Below are positions 9,100 through 17,977 of a stretch of DNA of 64,000 bases, piece after piece. Source of the DNA: Intrasporangium flavum (GTDB lineage Bacteria; Actinomycetota; Actinomycetes; Actinomycetales; Dermatophilaceae); the NCBI RefSeq assembly GCF_001956915.1, contig NZ_MLJO01000022.1:62001-126000 (forward strand), read 5' to 3'. The translations under genes and the position numbers were made by a program. The notes beneath the pieces were generated by a model that worked only from the letters and a program-made list of their open reading frames with translations, did not search any database and was not told the DNA's origin. Position 1 is the first letter of the stretch; each line of letters starts with the position of its first letter.

Positions 9100-9234
9100 G
9101 TGGTCGTCTCCACCCTGATCACGCGTCCGGGCCCTCGGGCCCGAGTGGTCCGTCGGCCTGAGCCTGCCCTCGGCAGGTGCAGGCTGGCGCTCGTCGGGTC
9201 GTCGAGGCTCGTCGCGGGTCCGTCGGGGCGCCGC

Positions 9235-10365
9235 TCAGCGCGTCGGGTGCGCCCCGACGACCTGCACGGCGCCTCCGTCGACGCCCTTGGCGCCACGGAC
9301 CACCTCGACGTCGCGCTCCACCATGCCCGTCGAGACCGCCGACTCCTCCGTCGTGACCTCGCCGAGGCGCCAGGCCGTGATGCCCGCTGCCTCGCTCAGC
9401 TCGATGGCGCGGTCGGCGTGCGCCTCGGGCAGGACGGCGACGAACCCGACGCCCTGGTTCAGGGTGCGCTCGATGTCGGCCTGCGGCACGCGTCCGAGGT
9501 CCTGGACGGTGCGGAACACGGCCGGCGGGGTCCACGTCGAGCGGTCGAGGCGGGCGAAGGTCCCCGCGGGCAGGACGCGCGCCAGGTTGGCCGCGAGCCC
9601 GCCGCCGGTGACGTGGCTCAGGGCGTGCATCTCGACGCCGTCGTCGCCGATGATCGACAGCAGCGGCCCGGTGTAGATGCGCGTCGGCTCGAGCAGCTCC
9701 TCGCCGAGGGTGCGGCCGAACTCGTCGACGTGCCGGTCGAGCTGCCAGCCGGCGCTCGCGACGACGCGCCGCACGAGGCTGTAGCCGTTGCTGTGCAGGC
9801 CGCTGCTCGCGAGCGCCACGACGACATCGCCGTCGGCCACCCGCTGCGGGCCGAGCACGTCGGCGAACTCGACGACGCCGGTGGCCGCGCCCGCGACGTC
9901 GTACTCGTCGGGCTCCAGCAGGCCCGGGTGCTCGGCGGTCTCGCCGCCGACGAGGGCCACGCCGGCCTCCTCGCAGGCCCGGGCGATGCCGCCGACGATG
10001 GCGGCGATCCGCTCGGGCACGACCTTGCCCGTGGCGATGTAGTCGGTCATGAAGAGCGGCTCGGCCCCGCAGACGACGATGTCGTCGACGACCATGCCGA
10101 CGAGGTCGAAGCCGATGGTGTCGTGCCGGTCGAGCGCCTGGGCGATCGCGACCTTGGTGCCGACGCCGTCGGTGCTCGTGGCGAGGATCGGGCGGGTCAT
10201 GCGGGCGATGGCGCTCGCGTCGAACATCCCGGCGAAGCCGCCGAGGCCGCCGACCACCTCGGGTCGGGTCGCGCGACGGACCGACTCCTTCATCAGCTCG
10301 ATGGCCTTGTCACCCGCCTCGACGTCCACTCCGGCTGAGGCATACGTGATGGGGGCGTCGCTCAC
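9235..10365 (-). CDS. purM: Phosphoribosylformylglycinamidine cyclo-ligase (AIR synthetase)
   Basis: Catalyses the ATP-dependent closure of FGAM to AIR, the fifth step of de novo purine synthesis. The 376-aa protein has the PurM-type start ITYASAGVDVEAGDKAIELM, the substrate loop STDGVGTKV, DLVGMVVDDI, GGETAEHPG and the C-terminal HVTGGGLAANLARVLP. The GTG at 10365 is chosen because a TAGGCT -10 box lies 7 nt upstream. It normally follows purF directly; here a rightward DUF559 gene separates the two, so purM needs its own promoter. Confidence 0.95.
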   Translation of the reverse strand: MSDAPITYASAGVDVEAGDKAIELMKESVRRATRPEVVGGLGGFAGMFDASAIARMTRPILATSTDGVGTKVAIAQALDRHDTIGFDLVGMVVDDIVVCGAEPLFMTDYIATGKVVPERIAAIVGGIARACEEAGVALVGGETAEHPGLLEPDEYDVAGAATGVVEFADVLGPQRVADGDVVVALASSGLHSNGYSLVRRVVASAGWQLDRHVDEFGRTLGEELLEPTRIYTGPLLSIIGDDGVEMHALSHVTGGGLAANLARVLPAGTFARLDRSTWTPPAVFRTVQDLGRVPQADIERTLNQGVGFVAVLPEAHADRAIELSEAAGITAWRLGEVTTEESAVSTGMVERDVEVVRGAKGVDGGAVQVVGAHPTR

Positions 10366-10372
10366 GGCCCCC

Positions 10373-10378
10373 AGCCTA
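10373..10378 (-). promoter_or_regulatory. Leaderless -10 box of purM
   Basis: TAGGCT on the minus strand, 7 nt before the purM GTG. It gives purM independent transcription despite the inserted gene upstream. Confidence 0.55.
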
Positions 10379-10438
10379 CCGGCGCCCGCCCGCACCCCCC
10401 CGACCCCGTCCACCCCGCCCCACCCCCCTCTCCCCCGT

Positions 10439-10480
10439 TCGAGGTATTCCGCGACCACATGCGGTCGGCGAATACCTCGA
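10439..10480. repeat. 42-nt palindromic repeat, left copy flanking the DUF559 gene
   Basis: Perfect 11-bp arms TCGAGGTATTC / GAATACCTCGA enclose a second, inner stem GACC(ACATGC)GGTC. It is a direct copy of the element at 11494-11537 (37 of 42 positions identical). It lies in a divergent promoter region upstream of purM, so it cannot be a simple terminator. Confidence 0.85.
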
Positions 10481-10577
10481 CCCGTGCTTCCACACCCACG
10501 TGCTCGTCCTTGGGCTCGTCCACAGCGGCGGAGACGGGGGTTCCTGTCCATCGGGGTGGGCGTCCAAGGTCGAGCAC

Positions 10578-11483
10578 GTGAGAGGACCAGAACGGCGCGC
10601 CCTGGCGCAGGACGTGGCTGCGCCGACCGGAGGCATCACGTCAAGAGATGCCCTGCAGGCCGCGGGACTGAACTACGTCGACATCCGGACCGAGATCCGT
10701 GCGGGTCGCTGGCGGCGCCACGGACTCCAGAGCGTCGCGCTGCATACGGGTCCCCTCGACGTCGATGCGCGGCGCCGGTGCGCGCTCTGGGAGACGGGCG
10801 CCGAGGTCGCGGCACTCGACGGGGTCACCGCGCTCCAGGTCGCTGGCCTGCGCAACTACGTCGACGAGCACGTGCACGTGTCCGTGGTGCACACCGCATC
10901 GGTCAAGCGCCTGACGGGGGTTCGCCTGCACAAGGTGATCCGACGGCTCCCGGACGAGCTCGCGGTCTCCGACCTGCCGCGGACGAGACCGGACGTCGCC
11001 GCCCTGCGGGCCGCCTCGTGGGCGATGTCGGATCGGCAGGCGGCCCTCGTGCTGCTGATGACGGTGCAGCAGGGGCTGGCGACCCCCCAGCGGATGCTGG
11101 AGACCAGCGCTCGGATGCCGGGGCGTCGACGCCGCGCGTTCATCAGACGGATCCTGCTCGACGCGGCTGACGGCGTGCAGTCCCTGGGCGAGCTCGACTT
11201 CGCCCGCATGTGCCGCACCGAGGGGCTCCCCGAGCCCAGCAGGCAGCTCGTGCGCCGGGGCCCGCGCGGCCGGATCTACCTGGACGTGCGGTGGGACGCG
11301 TCTCGTCTCGTCGTCGAGATCGACGGCGCCCAGCACCGCGAGGGGCTCAACGCCACCGCGGACAACCTGAGCAGGAACGCGGTCACGCTCGGCAATGACC
11401 GCGTGCTCCGGATCGACCTCGTGGGTCTGCGGCTCTACCAGGACGAGTACATGCGCCAGGTCCGGCTTGGCCTGTCCCGTTGA
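10578..11483 (+). CDS. DUF559 protein with AbiEi-type winged helix and nuclease-like domain
   Basis: About 301 aa from the GTG at 10578; an in-frame GTG at 10500 would start just inside the palindrome's edge and lacks a ribosome site. The N-terminal 60 residues (ITSRDALQAAGL...EIRAGRW) resemble the winged helix of AbiEi-type antitoxins. The C-terminus (about 210-301) is a DUF559 / Vsr-like PD-(D/E)XK-fold segment with YLDVRWD and LVVEIDGAQHR carrying acidic residues. Such proteins are abundant in actinobacteria, variable between strains and uncharacterised. It interrupts the usual purF-purM adjacency and is bracketed by the palindrome pair, which suggests insertion as a unit. Confidence 0.8.
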   Translation: MRGPERRALAQDVAAPTGGITSRDALQAAGLNYVDIRTEIRAGRWRRHGLQSVALHTGPLDVDARRRCALWETGAEVAALDGVTALQVAGLRNYVDEHVHVSVVHTASVKRLTGVRLHKVIRRLPDELAVSDLPRTRPDVAALRAASWAMSDRQAALVLLMTVQQGLATPQRMLETSARMPGRRRRAFIRRILLDAADGVQSLGELDFARMCRTEGLPEPSRQLVRRGPRGRIYLDVRWDASRLVVEIDGAQHREGLNATADNLSRNAVTLGNDRVLRIDLVGLRLYQDEYMRQVRLGLSR

Positions 11484-11493
11484 GGTGGCCCCG

Positions 11494-11537
11494 ATCGAGG
11501 TATTCACCGACCACATACGGTCGCCGATTACCTCGAT
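11494..11537. repeat. Palindromic repeat, right copy flanking the DUF559 gene
   Basis: ATCGAGGTATTC / GATTACCTCGAT arms with one mismatch and the same inner GACC(ACATAC)GGTC stem, in the same orientation as the left copy. It begins 11 bp after the DUF559 stop and ends 27 bp before the purF stop, so it could also act as a terminator for the convergent pair. Confidence 0.85.
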
Positions 11538-11564
11538 ACGGAAGGGAGGGCGGAGTGCGCGGGG

Positions 11565-13127
11565 TCAGGGGTGCTGGAGGGCGTTCTCGCCGCCGGCGGA
11601 GACGCCGAGGGTGACGCCCTCGACGTCGACCGAACGGTCGTGGCCGGTGCGGACCGTCAGCGGGAGGGTCTCGAGCACGTGCTTGCCGATCTGGCCGTCC
11701 TCGGGCAGCTCGATCGGGTACTTCCCGGTGAAGCACGCGGAGCACAGCTGCTCGCGCGGCTGCTGGGTGGCCCCGATCATGCCCTCCTCGGAGATGTACC
11801 CGAGCGAGTCGGCGCCGATCGAGGCGCGGATCTCCTCGGTGCCGAGGCCGGTGGCGATGAGCTCGGCGCGCGTCGCGAAGTCGATGCCGTAGAAGCACGG
11901 CCACTGCACGGGCGGCGAGGAGATGCGCACGTGCACCTCGGCGGCGCCGGCCTCGCGGAGCATCCGGATCTGGGCGCGCTGGGTGTTGCCGCGCACGATC
12001 GAGTCGTCGACGACGACGAGCCGCTTGCCGCGGATCGTGTGCTCGAGCGGGTTGAGCTTGAGCCGGATGCCGAGCTGGCGCAGCGTCTGCGACGGCTGGA
12101 TGAAGGTGCGCCCGACGTAGGCGTTCTTGACGAAGCCCTGCCCGAACGGGATGCCGGACTCCTGCGAGTAGCCCACGGCCGCAGGCACGCCCGACTCCGG
12201 GACGCCGATGACGAGGTCGGCGTCGACGGCGTGCTCGCGGGCCAGGACCCGGCCCATCTCGACGCGGGCCTCGTGCACGACGCGGCCGCGGATGACGGCG
12301 TCGGGGCGCGCGAGGTAGACGTACTCGAAGACGCAGCCCTTGGGCTGGGGCTCGGCGAACTTGTGCGATCGCAGGCCGTTCTCGTCGATGGCGATGAGCT
12401 CGCCGGGCTCGACCTCGCGGATGACCGAGGCACCGATGGTCTGCAGCGCGGCGGTCTCGGACGCGACGACCCAGCCGCGCTCGAGGCGTCCGAGCGCGAG
12501 CGGCCGGACGCCCCACGGGTCGCGGGCGGCGTAGAGCGTCTGCTCGTCCATGAAGACGAAGGAGAAGGCGCCGCGCAGCTTCGGCAGCAGGTCGAGGGCG
12601 GCCTGCTCGGGGGTGCGGTCCTCGTCGGCGGCCAGGAGCGTCGTGACGAGGGCGGTGTCGGAGGTGTTGCCGCGGGCGAGCTCGCCGGTGACGCGCGTGC
12701 CGCCGAAGTGCTCGTCGACGAGGGCGCGCAGCTCGACGGTGTTGATGAGGTTGCCGTTGTGGGCCAGGGCCAGCGTGCTGTGGCCGGTGCCGCCGAGCGT
12801 CGGCTGGGCGTTCTCCCACGTCGACCCGCCGGTCGTGGAGTAGCGCGTGTGGCCGATGGCCAGGTGCCCGCGCAGCGAGCTGAGGGCGGTCTCGTCGAAG
12901 ACCTGCGAGACGAGCCCCATGTCCTTGTAGACGAGGATCTTCTCGCCGTCGCCGGTGGCGATGCCCGCCGACTCCTGCCCGCGGTGCTGCAGGGCGTACA
13001 ACCCGAAGTACGTCAGCTTCGCGACGTCCTCTCCCGGGGCCCAGACGCCGAAGACCCCGCAGGCATCCTGCGGGCCCTTCTCGCCGGGGATGAGGTCATG
13101 GTTCAGTCGACCGTCGCCGCGTGCCAC
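11565..13127 (-). CDS. purF: Amidophosphoribosyltransferase
   Basis: First committed enzyme of purine synthesis: PRPP plus glutamine to phosphoribosylamine. In the 520-aa protein the short propeptide precedes GPQDACGVFGVWAPG, whose Cys23 becomes the N-terminal nucleophile after processing. The glutaminase domain runs to about 250 and includes GHTRYSTTG. The PRTase domain has the PRPP loop VVVDDSIVRGNT. EQLCSACFTGKYP near the end fits the iron-sulfur-type PurF class. A GTG at 13127 is chosen because it leaves the 22-residue propeptide typical of the family. Confidence 0.95.
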   Translation of the reverse strand: MARGDGRLNHDLIPGEKGPQDACGVFGVWAPGEDVAKLTYFGLYALQHRGQESAGIATGDGEKILVYKDMGLVSQVFDETALSSLRGHLAIGHTRYSTTGGSTWENAQPTLGGTGHSTLALAHNGNLINTVELRALVDEHFGGTRVTGELARGNTSDTALVTTLLAADEDRTPEQAALDLLPKLRGAFSFVFMDEQTLYAARDPWGVRPLALGRLERGWVVASETAALQTIGASVIREVEPGELIAIDENGLRSHKFAEPQPKGCVFEYVYLARPDAVIRGRVVHEARVEMGRVLAREHAVDADLVIGVPESGVPAAVGYSQESGIPFGQGFVKNAYVGRTFIQPSQTLRQLGIRLKLNPLEHTIRGKRLVVVDDSIVRGNTQRAQIRMLREAGAAEVHVRISSPPVQWPCFYGIDFATRAELIATGLGTEEIRASIGADSLGYISEEGMIGATQQPREQLCSACFTGKYPIELPEDGQIGKHVLETLPLTVRTGHDRSVDVEGVTLGVSAGGENALQHP

Positions 13128-13216
13128 GGGCCCAGTGTCGCACAGCCGCGAGGGGCCGCCCGACGCGTCCCACCCGGGACGCCCGCCACGGCCCTCCCGG
13201 CGCCGACGCGTCCGGC

Positions 13217-13786
13217 TCAGTCGGCCGGCCGGCCGAGCGGGAGCGAGGCCAGCACCTCGTACCGCGTACGGCGTCCGCGGCCCTCGCCGAGGTGCGACTC
13301 GACGAGGACGACCTCGTCGGCCCGCCACGTCGGCCCCTCGTAGGCGTCGAGCGCGCGCAGCCAGCGCGTGGCCTCGGCCGGCCGCGGGAAGCGCCCGAGC
13401 GTGACGTGCGGGTGGAAACGGGTGCCGTCAGGAGTGGCCCCGACGCCGTTCGCGGCGCCGCGCGTGGCCCGGGCCAGGGCGCGCAGGTCGCCGTGGAGCA
13501 CCTCGACGCCGGCCCACAGCACGCGGGCCGCGTAGGGGTTCGGGAAGACGCCGGCCCCGGACAGCCGCAGCACGAGCGGCTCGCGCCGCGACGCGACGGA
13601 CGCGAGGGCATCGGTGAGGGGGTCGAGGCTGCGGTCGGGCACCGCGCCGAGGAAGGCGAGGGTGACGTGCCACTGGTGCGGGTCGGTCCAGCGCAGCTCG
13701 GCCCCGGCCTCGCGGCGGGGTTCGACGTGGGCGGCGAGGTGGTCGAGCGCGTCGTCGGGCGGGACGAGCGCGACGAAGAGCCTCAC
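13217..13786 (-). CDS. thpR: RNA 2',3'-cyclic phosphodiesterase / 2'-5' RNA ligase family
   Basis: A 189-aa 2H-phosphoesterase protein. Both His-x-Thr motifs are present: WHVTLAFLG (about residue 39) and PHVTLGRF (about 130). The N-terminus [15 protein letters not shown] is typical. The family opens 2',3'-cyclic phosphates and can ligate tRNA halves in vitro; the cellular role is unclear. Its GTG overlaps the racemase stop (GTGA), so it is the last gene of a four-gene coupled set. Confidence 0.88.
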   Translation of the reverse strand: MRLFVALVPPDDALDHLAAHVEPRREAGAELRWTDPHQWHVTLAFLGAVPDRSLDPLTDALASVASRREPLVLRLSGAGVFPNPYAARVLWAGVEVLHGDLRALARATRGAANGVGATPDGTRFHPHVTLGRFPRPAEATRWLRALDAYEGPTWRADEVVLVESHLGEGRGRRTRYEVLASLPLGRPAD

Positions 13787-14958
13787 GGCACCGACGCCTC
13801 CGACGTGTCGAGGGCAGCCCCGGACGCCAGCAGCCCCTCGACGTCGGGCACACCCCACGCCGTGAGCGCGGCCCGGGTGTCGGCGCCGACCGGCGAGGGT
13901 GGCGTCGTGAGCGCGGCCGGCGTGCGGGAGAACCGCGGAGCCGGCGCGGGCTGCACGACGCCGTGGTGCTCGACGTAGGTGCCGCGCGCGGCGAGGTGCG
14001 GATGGGCGGGCGCCTCCGCGTAGGACAGCACCGGCTCGACGCACGCGTCGGTGCCCTCGAACAGCGCGGCCCACGCGTCGCGCGTGCGGGTGCGGAACGT
14101 GTCGGCGAGGAGGGTGCGCAGCGCCGGCCACTCGCTCGGGTCGAGGCGGTTCGGGGCGACGTCGGTGAGCCCGAGCAGCTCGAGGAACGTGTCGTAGAAG
14201 GCCTGCTCGAGGGGGCCGACGGCCATCCAGCCGGCGTCGCTCGTCTCGTAGACGTCGTAGAACGGGGCGCCGGTGTCGAGGAGGTTGGTGCCGCGGCGGT
14301 CGCTCCAGAGACCGGCACCTAGGAGGCCCAGGACGAGTGAGGAGACGTGCGCCGTGCCGTCGACGATCGCGGCGTCGACGACCTGCCCCTTCCCGCTCGT
14401 GCGCGCCTCGAGCAGCGCCGCGAGGACGCCGACGACGAGGTAGAGCGCGCCGCCGCCGAAGTCGCCGACGAGGTTGACCGGCACCTGCGGCGGGCCGCCT
14501 TGACGGCCGATGGCCCCGAGGGCCCCGGTGATGGCGATGTAGCCGATGTCGTGGCCCGCGGCCTGCGCGAGCGGGCCGTCCTGGCCCCAGCCGGTCATCC
14601 GGCCGTAGACGAGCCGCGGGTTGCGCTCGAGGCAGGTGTCGGGGCCGAGGCCGAGCCGCTCGGCGACGCCGGGGCGGTAGCCCTCGACGAGCACGTCGGC
14701 CTGCTCGACGAGGTGCAGGGCGGCCGCGAGGCCGTCAGGGTGCTTGAGGTCGAGGGCGACCGAGGGGCGGCCGCGGCGGAGCAGGTCGTGCTCGGGCTCG
14801 AGCGGCACCGGCAGCGGCGAGAGCCCCGGGCGGTCGACGCGGACGACGTCGGCGCCGAGGTCGGCCAGGAGCATCGCCGCGAACGGCGACGGGCCGATGC
14901 CGGCCAGCTCGACGACGCGGACGCCCGCGAGGGGCCCTCCGCGCGGCGCCGGGCTCAC
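13783..14958 (-). CDS. Alpha-methylacyl-CoA racemase (CaiB/BaiF family)
   Basis: A 391-aa family III CoA-transferase-fold protein. Residues diagnostic of the racemase subgroup are visible: [17 protein letters not shown] contains the catalytic His and [18 protein letters not shown] the catalytic Asp. Racemases of this type invert the 2-methyl stereocentre of branched acyl-CoAs so that they can enter beta-oxidation. The start GTG overlaps the upstream membrane-protein gene by 4 nt. It sits between purF-side thpR and a sterol-carrier-family gene. Confidence 0.85.
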   Translation of the reverse strand: MSPAPRGGPLAGVRVVELAGIGPSPFAAMLLADLGADVVRVDRPGLSPLPVPLEPEHDLLRRGRPSVALDLKHPDGLAAALHLVEQADVLVEGYRPGVAERLGLGPDTCLERNPRLVYGRMTGWGQDGPLAQAAGHDIGYIAITGALGAIGRQGGPPQVPVNLVGDFGGGALYLVVGVLAALLEARTSGKGQVVDAAIVDGTAHVSSLVLGLLGAGLWSDRRGTNLLDTGAPFYDVYETSDAGWMAVGPLEQAFYDTFLELLGLTDVAPNRLDPSEWPALRTLLADTFRTRTRDAWAALFEGTDACVEPVLSYAEAPAHPHLAARGTYVEHHGVVQPAPAPRFSRTPAALTTPPSPVGADTRAALTAWGVPDVEGLLASGAALDTSEASVP

Positions 14959-15206
14959 GAGCCGTCGCGGCCCGTGCGGTCGAGCAGGAGCGCGATGATG
15001 CCGGCCAGGCCCGCGCCGAGGAACACCCCGAGCGCGCCGAGGAACAGGACCGCGGTGCCGATGTCGTAGGACTTCGTCACGGAGTAGCTGGGGCCGCCCG
15101 GCTCGCGCAGGCCGATGAACACGCCGATGACGAGCCCCACGAGGGCCCCGGTGACGAGGAAGCGCTTGAAGTTCGGGGTGCGGGGGACGTCGGGACTCAC
15201 GGTCAC
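14955..15206 (-). CDS. Small membrane protein, two transmembrane helices
   Basis: An 83-aa protein with helices at about 16-36 ([15 protein letters not shown]) and 52-76 ([21 protein letters not shown]), a short YS-containing loop and a charged C-terminus RTGRDGS. A GTG at 15206 overlaps the sterol-carrier-family stop as GTGA; a second GTG two codons later is possible. No function is known; the coupling suggests co-expression with the racemase and sterol-carrier-like protein. Confidence 0.75.
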   Translation of the reverse strand: MTVSPDVPRTPNFKRFLVTGALVGLVIGVFIGLREPGGPSYSVTKSYDIGTAVLFLGALGVFLGAGLAGIIALLLDRTGRDGS

Positions 15207-15577
15207 AGCGTAAGCGAGCGCAGCGGCAGCAGGCCGTCGAGGTGGGCCCGCTGGCCGCTGGCGCGCACCCGGGCGGCGTCGACGGCGTCCTCCCACGACA
15301 GGTCGCCGACGGCCAGGCGCAGCCACGTGTCGGCGTCGGTCTCGATGACGTTGGGTGGGGTGCCGCGTCGGTGCACGGGCCCCTCGATGCACTGGGCGGC
15401 GCCGAACGGCGGCACGCGCACCTCGACGGTGCGGCCCGGGGCGACCGTGGCGAGCTCCTCGAGGGTGTAGCGCACGGCCGTGGCCAGCGTCGACCGGTCG
15501 ACCGTGAAGTCGGCGGCGCGGCAGGCCTGCAGGGCGGCTCGACCCGCGTCGACCGGGGTGCGTCGGCGAGGCGGCAT
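15203..15577 (-). CDS. Sterol carrier family protein (actinobacterial, purF-linked)
   Basis: A 124-aa protein of the small SCP-like family usually found just upstream of purF in actinobacteria. It has [40 protein letters not shown] and [20 protein letters not shown], matching the family's single-domain layout. SCP-like folds bind lipids or CoA esters, but no ligand is established for this group. The ATG at 15577 is preferred because TAGGCT lies 7 nt upstream, consistent with a leaderless mRNA. First gene of the 4-gene chain 15577-13217, all joined by GTGA overlaps. Confidence 0.82.
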   Translation of the reverse strand: MPPRRRTPVDAGRAALQACRAADFTVDRSTLATAVRYTLEELATVAPGRTVEVRVPPFGAAQCIEGPVHRRGTPPNVIETDADTWLRLAVGDLSWEDAVDAARVRASGQRAHLDGLLPLRSLTL

Positions 15578-15584
15578 GGGCGGC

Positions 15585-15590
15585 AGCCTA
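15585..15590 (-). promoter_or_regulatory. Leaderless -10 box of the sterol-carrier-family gene
   Basis: TAGGCT on the minus strand with a 7-nt spacer to the ATG at 15577; likely promoter for the four-gene chain. Confidence 0.55.
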
Positions 15591-15677
15591 GCCCCGCGCA
15601 CCGACGCCCACCCACGCGCACCGACGCGTCAGCCCGACGCCCGCCCGGACGTGTCCGGACGCGTCAGTGCAGGCGTG

Positions 15678-16559
15678 TCAGCGCAGGCGCGGGATGACGT
15701 CGGCGACGACCGCGTCGAGCACCGACCGGTTGCCACGGTACGGCTCGGTGGCCCGCGGCCAGTGCGTGATGACGTCGGTGAAGCCGAGGTCGGCGGCGCG
15801 GCCGACGGCGTCCTCGAACGCGTCGACGCTGCTCAGCGAGAACGTCGGGGCGCTGTCGAGGTTGAGGTAGCGGTCGAGGCTGCCCGGGGCGCGGCCCGAC
15901 GCCTCGAGCGTCTCCTCGACGACGCGGCAGTGGCCGGCCACGAGGGCCCACCACTCCGCGTCGGTGTCGGCGCTGCCGCCGTAGGTCATCCACGCGTCGC
16001 CACGCCGCACGGCGAGCCGGATGGAGCGCGGGCCGTTGGCGGCGATGACGAGCGGGACCCGGTGGCCCTCGGGCAGCCCGCGCACCGGGCCCGGACGCGT
16101 CTGGACGTCGCGCGCCGAGTAGAAGCGACCGTCGGCCGACACCCGGTCCTCGCGCAGCAGCCGGTCGAGCAGGTCGGTGAACTCGTGGAACCGGGCGACG
16201 CGCTCCTTGAGCGGGAGGTCGTCGCCGGTGATGCGCGAGTCGAGGTCGCCGCCCGTGCCGATGCCGAGCAGGAACCGGCCGCCGGAGATGTCGTCGAGGG
16301 CCAGGACCTCGCGCATGAACTGGACCGGGTGGTGGTTGTTCGGCGAGGACACGAAGGTGCCGAGGCGGGCGTTCGAGGTGACCGCGGCCGCCGCGGCGAG
16401 GGTCGGCACGGCGGCGAACCACGGCGACTCGGGCAGGCCGCCCCACGTGATGTGGTCGAAGGTCCAGAGGTGGTCGAAGCCCATCGCGTCGGCCTCGCGC
16501 CACATCGGCTCGGCGACGGACCAGGCGTGCTCGGGCAGGATCGCGAGACCGAAGCGCAT
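15678..16559 (-). CDS. LLM-class F420-dependent oxidoreductase
   Basis: A 293-aa luciferase-like TIM-barrel protein. The start MRFGLAILPEHAWSV, FDHLWTFDHITWGG, LGTFVSSPNNHHP and GRFLLGIGTGGD are typical of the F420-using branch rather than FMN monooxygenases. Substrate unknown. Coenzyme F420 is widespread in actinobacteria, which fits the host. The gene stands alone, with TACCGT 6 nt before its ATG. Confidence 0.87.
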   Translation of the reverse strand: MRFGLAILPEHAWSVAEPMWREADAMGFDHLWTFDHITWGGLPESPWFAAVPTLAAAAAVTSNARLGTFVSSPNNHHPVQFMREVLALDDISGGRFLLGIGTGGDLDSRITGDDLPLKERVARFHEFTDLLDRLLREDRVSADGRFYSARDVQTRPGPVRGLPEGHRVPLVIAANGPRSIRLAVRRGDAWMTYGGSADTDAEWWALVAGHCRVVEETLEASGRAPGSLDRYLNLDSAPTFSLSSVDAFEDAVGRAADLGFTDVITHWPRATEPYRGNRSVLDAVVADVIPRLR

Positions 16560-16565
16560 GCCCCG

Positions 16566-16571
16566 ACGGTA
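16566..16571 (-). promoter_or_regulatory. Leaderless -10 box of the LLM oxidoreductase gene
   Basis: TACCGT on the minus strand, 6-nt spacer (CGGGGC) to the ATG at 16559. Confidence 0.5.
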
Positions 16572-16681
16572 GTACCGAACGGCGGCGTCCCCGAACCGTT
16601 GTCGCTGTCGGCGCCGGGTCGTAGCGTCGGGAGGACCACCCGGAGCGCACCGGGTGGCCGACGCGCCGCGAAGGAGCCGCC

Positions 16682-17107
16682 ATGTCCAACCTCGTCGTCC
16701 ACTTCGAGATCCACGGCTCGGACCCCGCGGTCCTCGCCGACTTCTACGGCCGGCTGCTCGGCTGGTCCTTCCAGCAGTTCGGCGACATGCCGTACTGGTC
16801 CATCGACACCGGCGAGGAGTCGATGCACCAGGGCGGCCCCGGCCAGGGCATCAACGGCGGCCTGACCCAGCGCCAGGGCCCGAGGCCGGAGACGGGCGGC
16901 GCCGTCAACGGCGCCAACCTCGTCGTCGCGGTCGACGACGTCGACGGCCTCTTCGCCAAGGGCCTCGAGCTCGGCGGCACCGAGGCCATCGCGCCCAACG
17001 ACATGCAGGGCGTCGGGCGCCTGGCCTACCTCCACGACCCCGACGGCAACGTCTTCGGCCTCATCTCGCCGGTCATGTCCGACGGCACCACCGCGATGGG
17101 CTCCTGA
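16682..17107 (+). CDS. VOC-superfamily protein
   Basis: A 141-aa glyoxalase-fold protein. VVHFEIHGSDPAVLADFYGRL forms the first module and LAYLHDPDGNVFGLI closes the second. GINGGLTQR and the Gly-rich middle match the hydroxylase-type VOC proteins of actinobacteria; no substrate known. AAGGAG lies 6 nt before the ATG. It precedes an acetyltransferase gene by 26 bp. Confidence 0.87.
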   Translation: MSNLVVHFEIHGSDPAVLADFYGRLLGWSFQQFGDMPYWSIDTGEESMHQGGPGQGINGGLTQRQGPRPETGGAVNGANLVVAVDDVDGLFAKGLELGGTEAIAPNDMQGVGRLAYLHDPDGNVFGLISPVMSDGTTAMGS

Positions 17108-17121
17108 CCCCGCCGCCCTCC

Positions 17122-17127
17122 TAGGCT
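17122..17127 (+). promoter_or_regulatory. Leaderless -10 box of the acetyltransferase gene at 17134
   Basis: TAGGCT, spacer GGTCCG (6 nt), then the GTG at 17134. Confidence 0.5.
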
Positions 17128-17133
17128 GGTCCG

Positions 17134-17970
17134 GTGACGCCAGACCAGCACCGACCGACGCCCAGCGGAGCACCGACGCCGTGGGACGACGCCGCGGTGC
17201 TCGCCGCGTCGACCGAGTGGTCCTGGGTGCCCGACTTCGCGCGCAGCGTCCGCACGGAGGAGTACCTCGTCGTCGCGTACCCGGAGACGTTCCTCACCCC
17301 GACCGGCGCGCGGGTCCTCAGCTCCGGCACCGCCGCCCGCGACCCCCGTGACCTCGTCGACGAGGTGCACGCCGTGGCCCGGGGCCTCGGCAGGGACCGG
17401 CTGTGGTGGGCCGTGTCGGACACGACGACCCCCGGCGTGGAGCAGGAGATCGTGCGCCGCGGGGGCACCGTGGCCGAGCGGATGGACGTGCTCGCCCTGG
17501 ACCTCTCGCAGGGCCACGTTCCGGACCTCGGCGTGCCCGGCGACGTCGAGGTGCACCGCGTCGTCGACCGCGGCGACGTGCTCGACTCGCTCGTCATCAG
17601 CCAGCTCGCCTTCGGCGGTCAGGAGCCCGACGACGCCGAGGTCGACCTCAGCGTCGCGGAAGTCGACAAGGGCCTGGCCGACGGCTCCGGCGGTCGCGTC
17701 CTGGCCTCCGTCGACGGTCGGGCGGCGAGCACCGGCGGCTGGACCCTGGTCGGGCCGGTGGCCCGCTTCTGGGGCGCGGGCACCCACCCCGACCTGCGCG
17801 GCCGCGGCGCCTACCGCGCGGTGCTCGAGGCGCGGCTGCGACACGTCGTCGACGCCGGTGCCACCCTCGCGCTGACCCACGGCAGGGTCGAGACGTCCTC
17901 GCCGATCCTGCGCTCGGTCGGCTTCCGCCGGTACGGCGAGCAGCGCCAGCTCGTCGTCGACCTCACGTGA
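17134..17970 (+). CDS. GNAT-family N-acetyltransferase
   Basis: A 278-aa protein. Residues 1-140 form a degenerate N-terminal half. The acetyl-CoA site is in the C-terminal half: FWGAGTHPDLRGRGAYRAVL is the V/IxxxRGxG-type pantetheine loop, followed by LTHGRVETSSPILRSVGFRR. Two-domain GNAT proteins of this length are common in actinobacteria and mostly unassigned. It is followed after 7 bp by the spermidine-synthase-like gene, likely co-transcribed. Confidence 0.82.
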   Translation: MTPDQHRPTPSGAPTPWDDAAVLAASTEWSWVPDFARSVRTEEYLVVAYPETFLTPTGARVLSSGTAARDPRDLVDEVHAVARGLGRDRLWWAVSDTTTPGVEQEIVRRGGTVAERMDVLALDLSQGHVPDLGVPGDVEVHRVVDRGDVLDSLVISQLAFGGQEPDDAEVDLSVAEVDKGLADGSGGRVLASVDGRAASTGGWTLVGPVARFWGAGTHPDLRGRGAYRAVLEARLRHVVDAGATLALTHGRVETSSPILRSVGFRRYGEQRQLVVDLT

Positions 17971-17977
17971 GCCGCAC

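Noticed and set aside
10500..10577. GTG at 10500 as start of the DUF559 gene
   Set aside because: No ribosome site or -10 box; it would add 26 residues without family similarity and lies at the edge of the palindrome. The GTG at 10578 is preferred but not proven.
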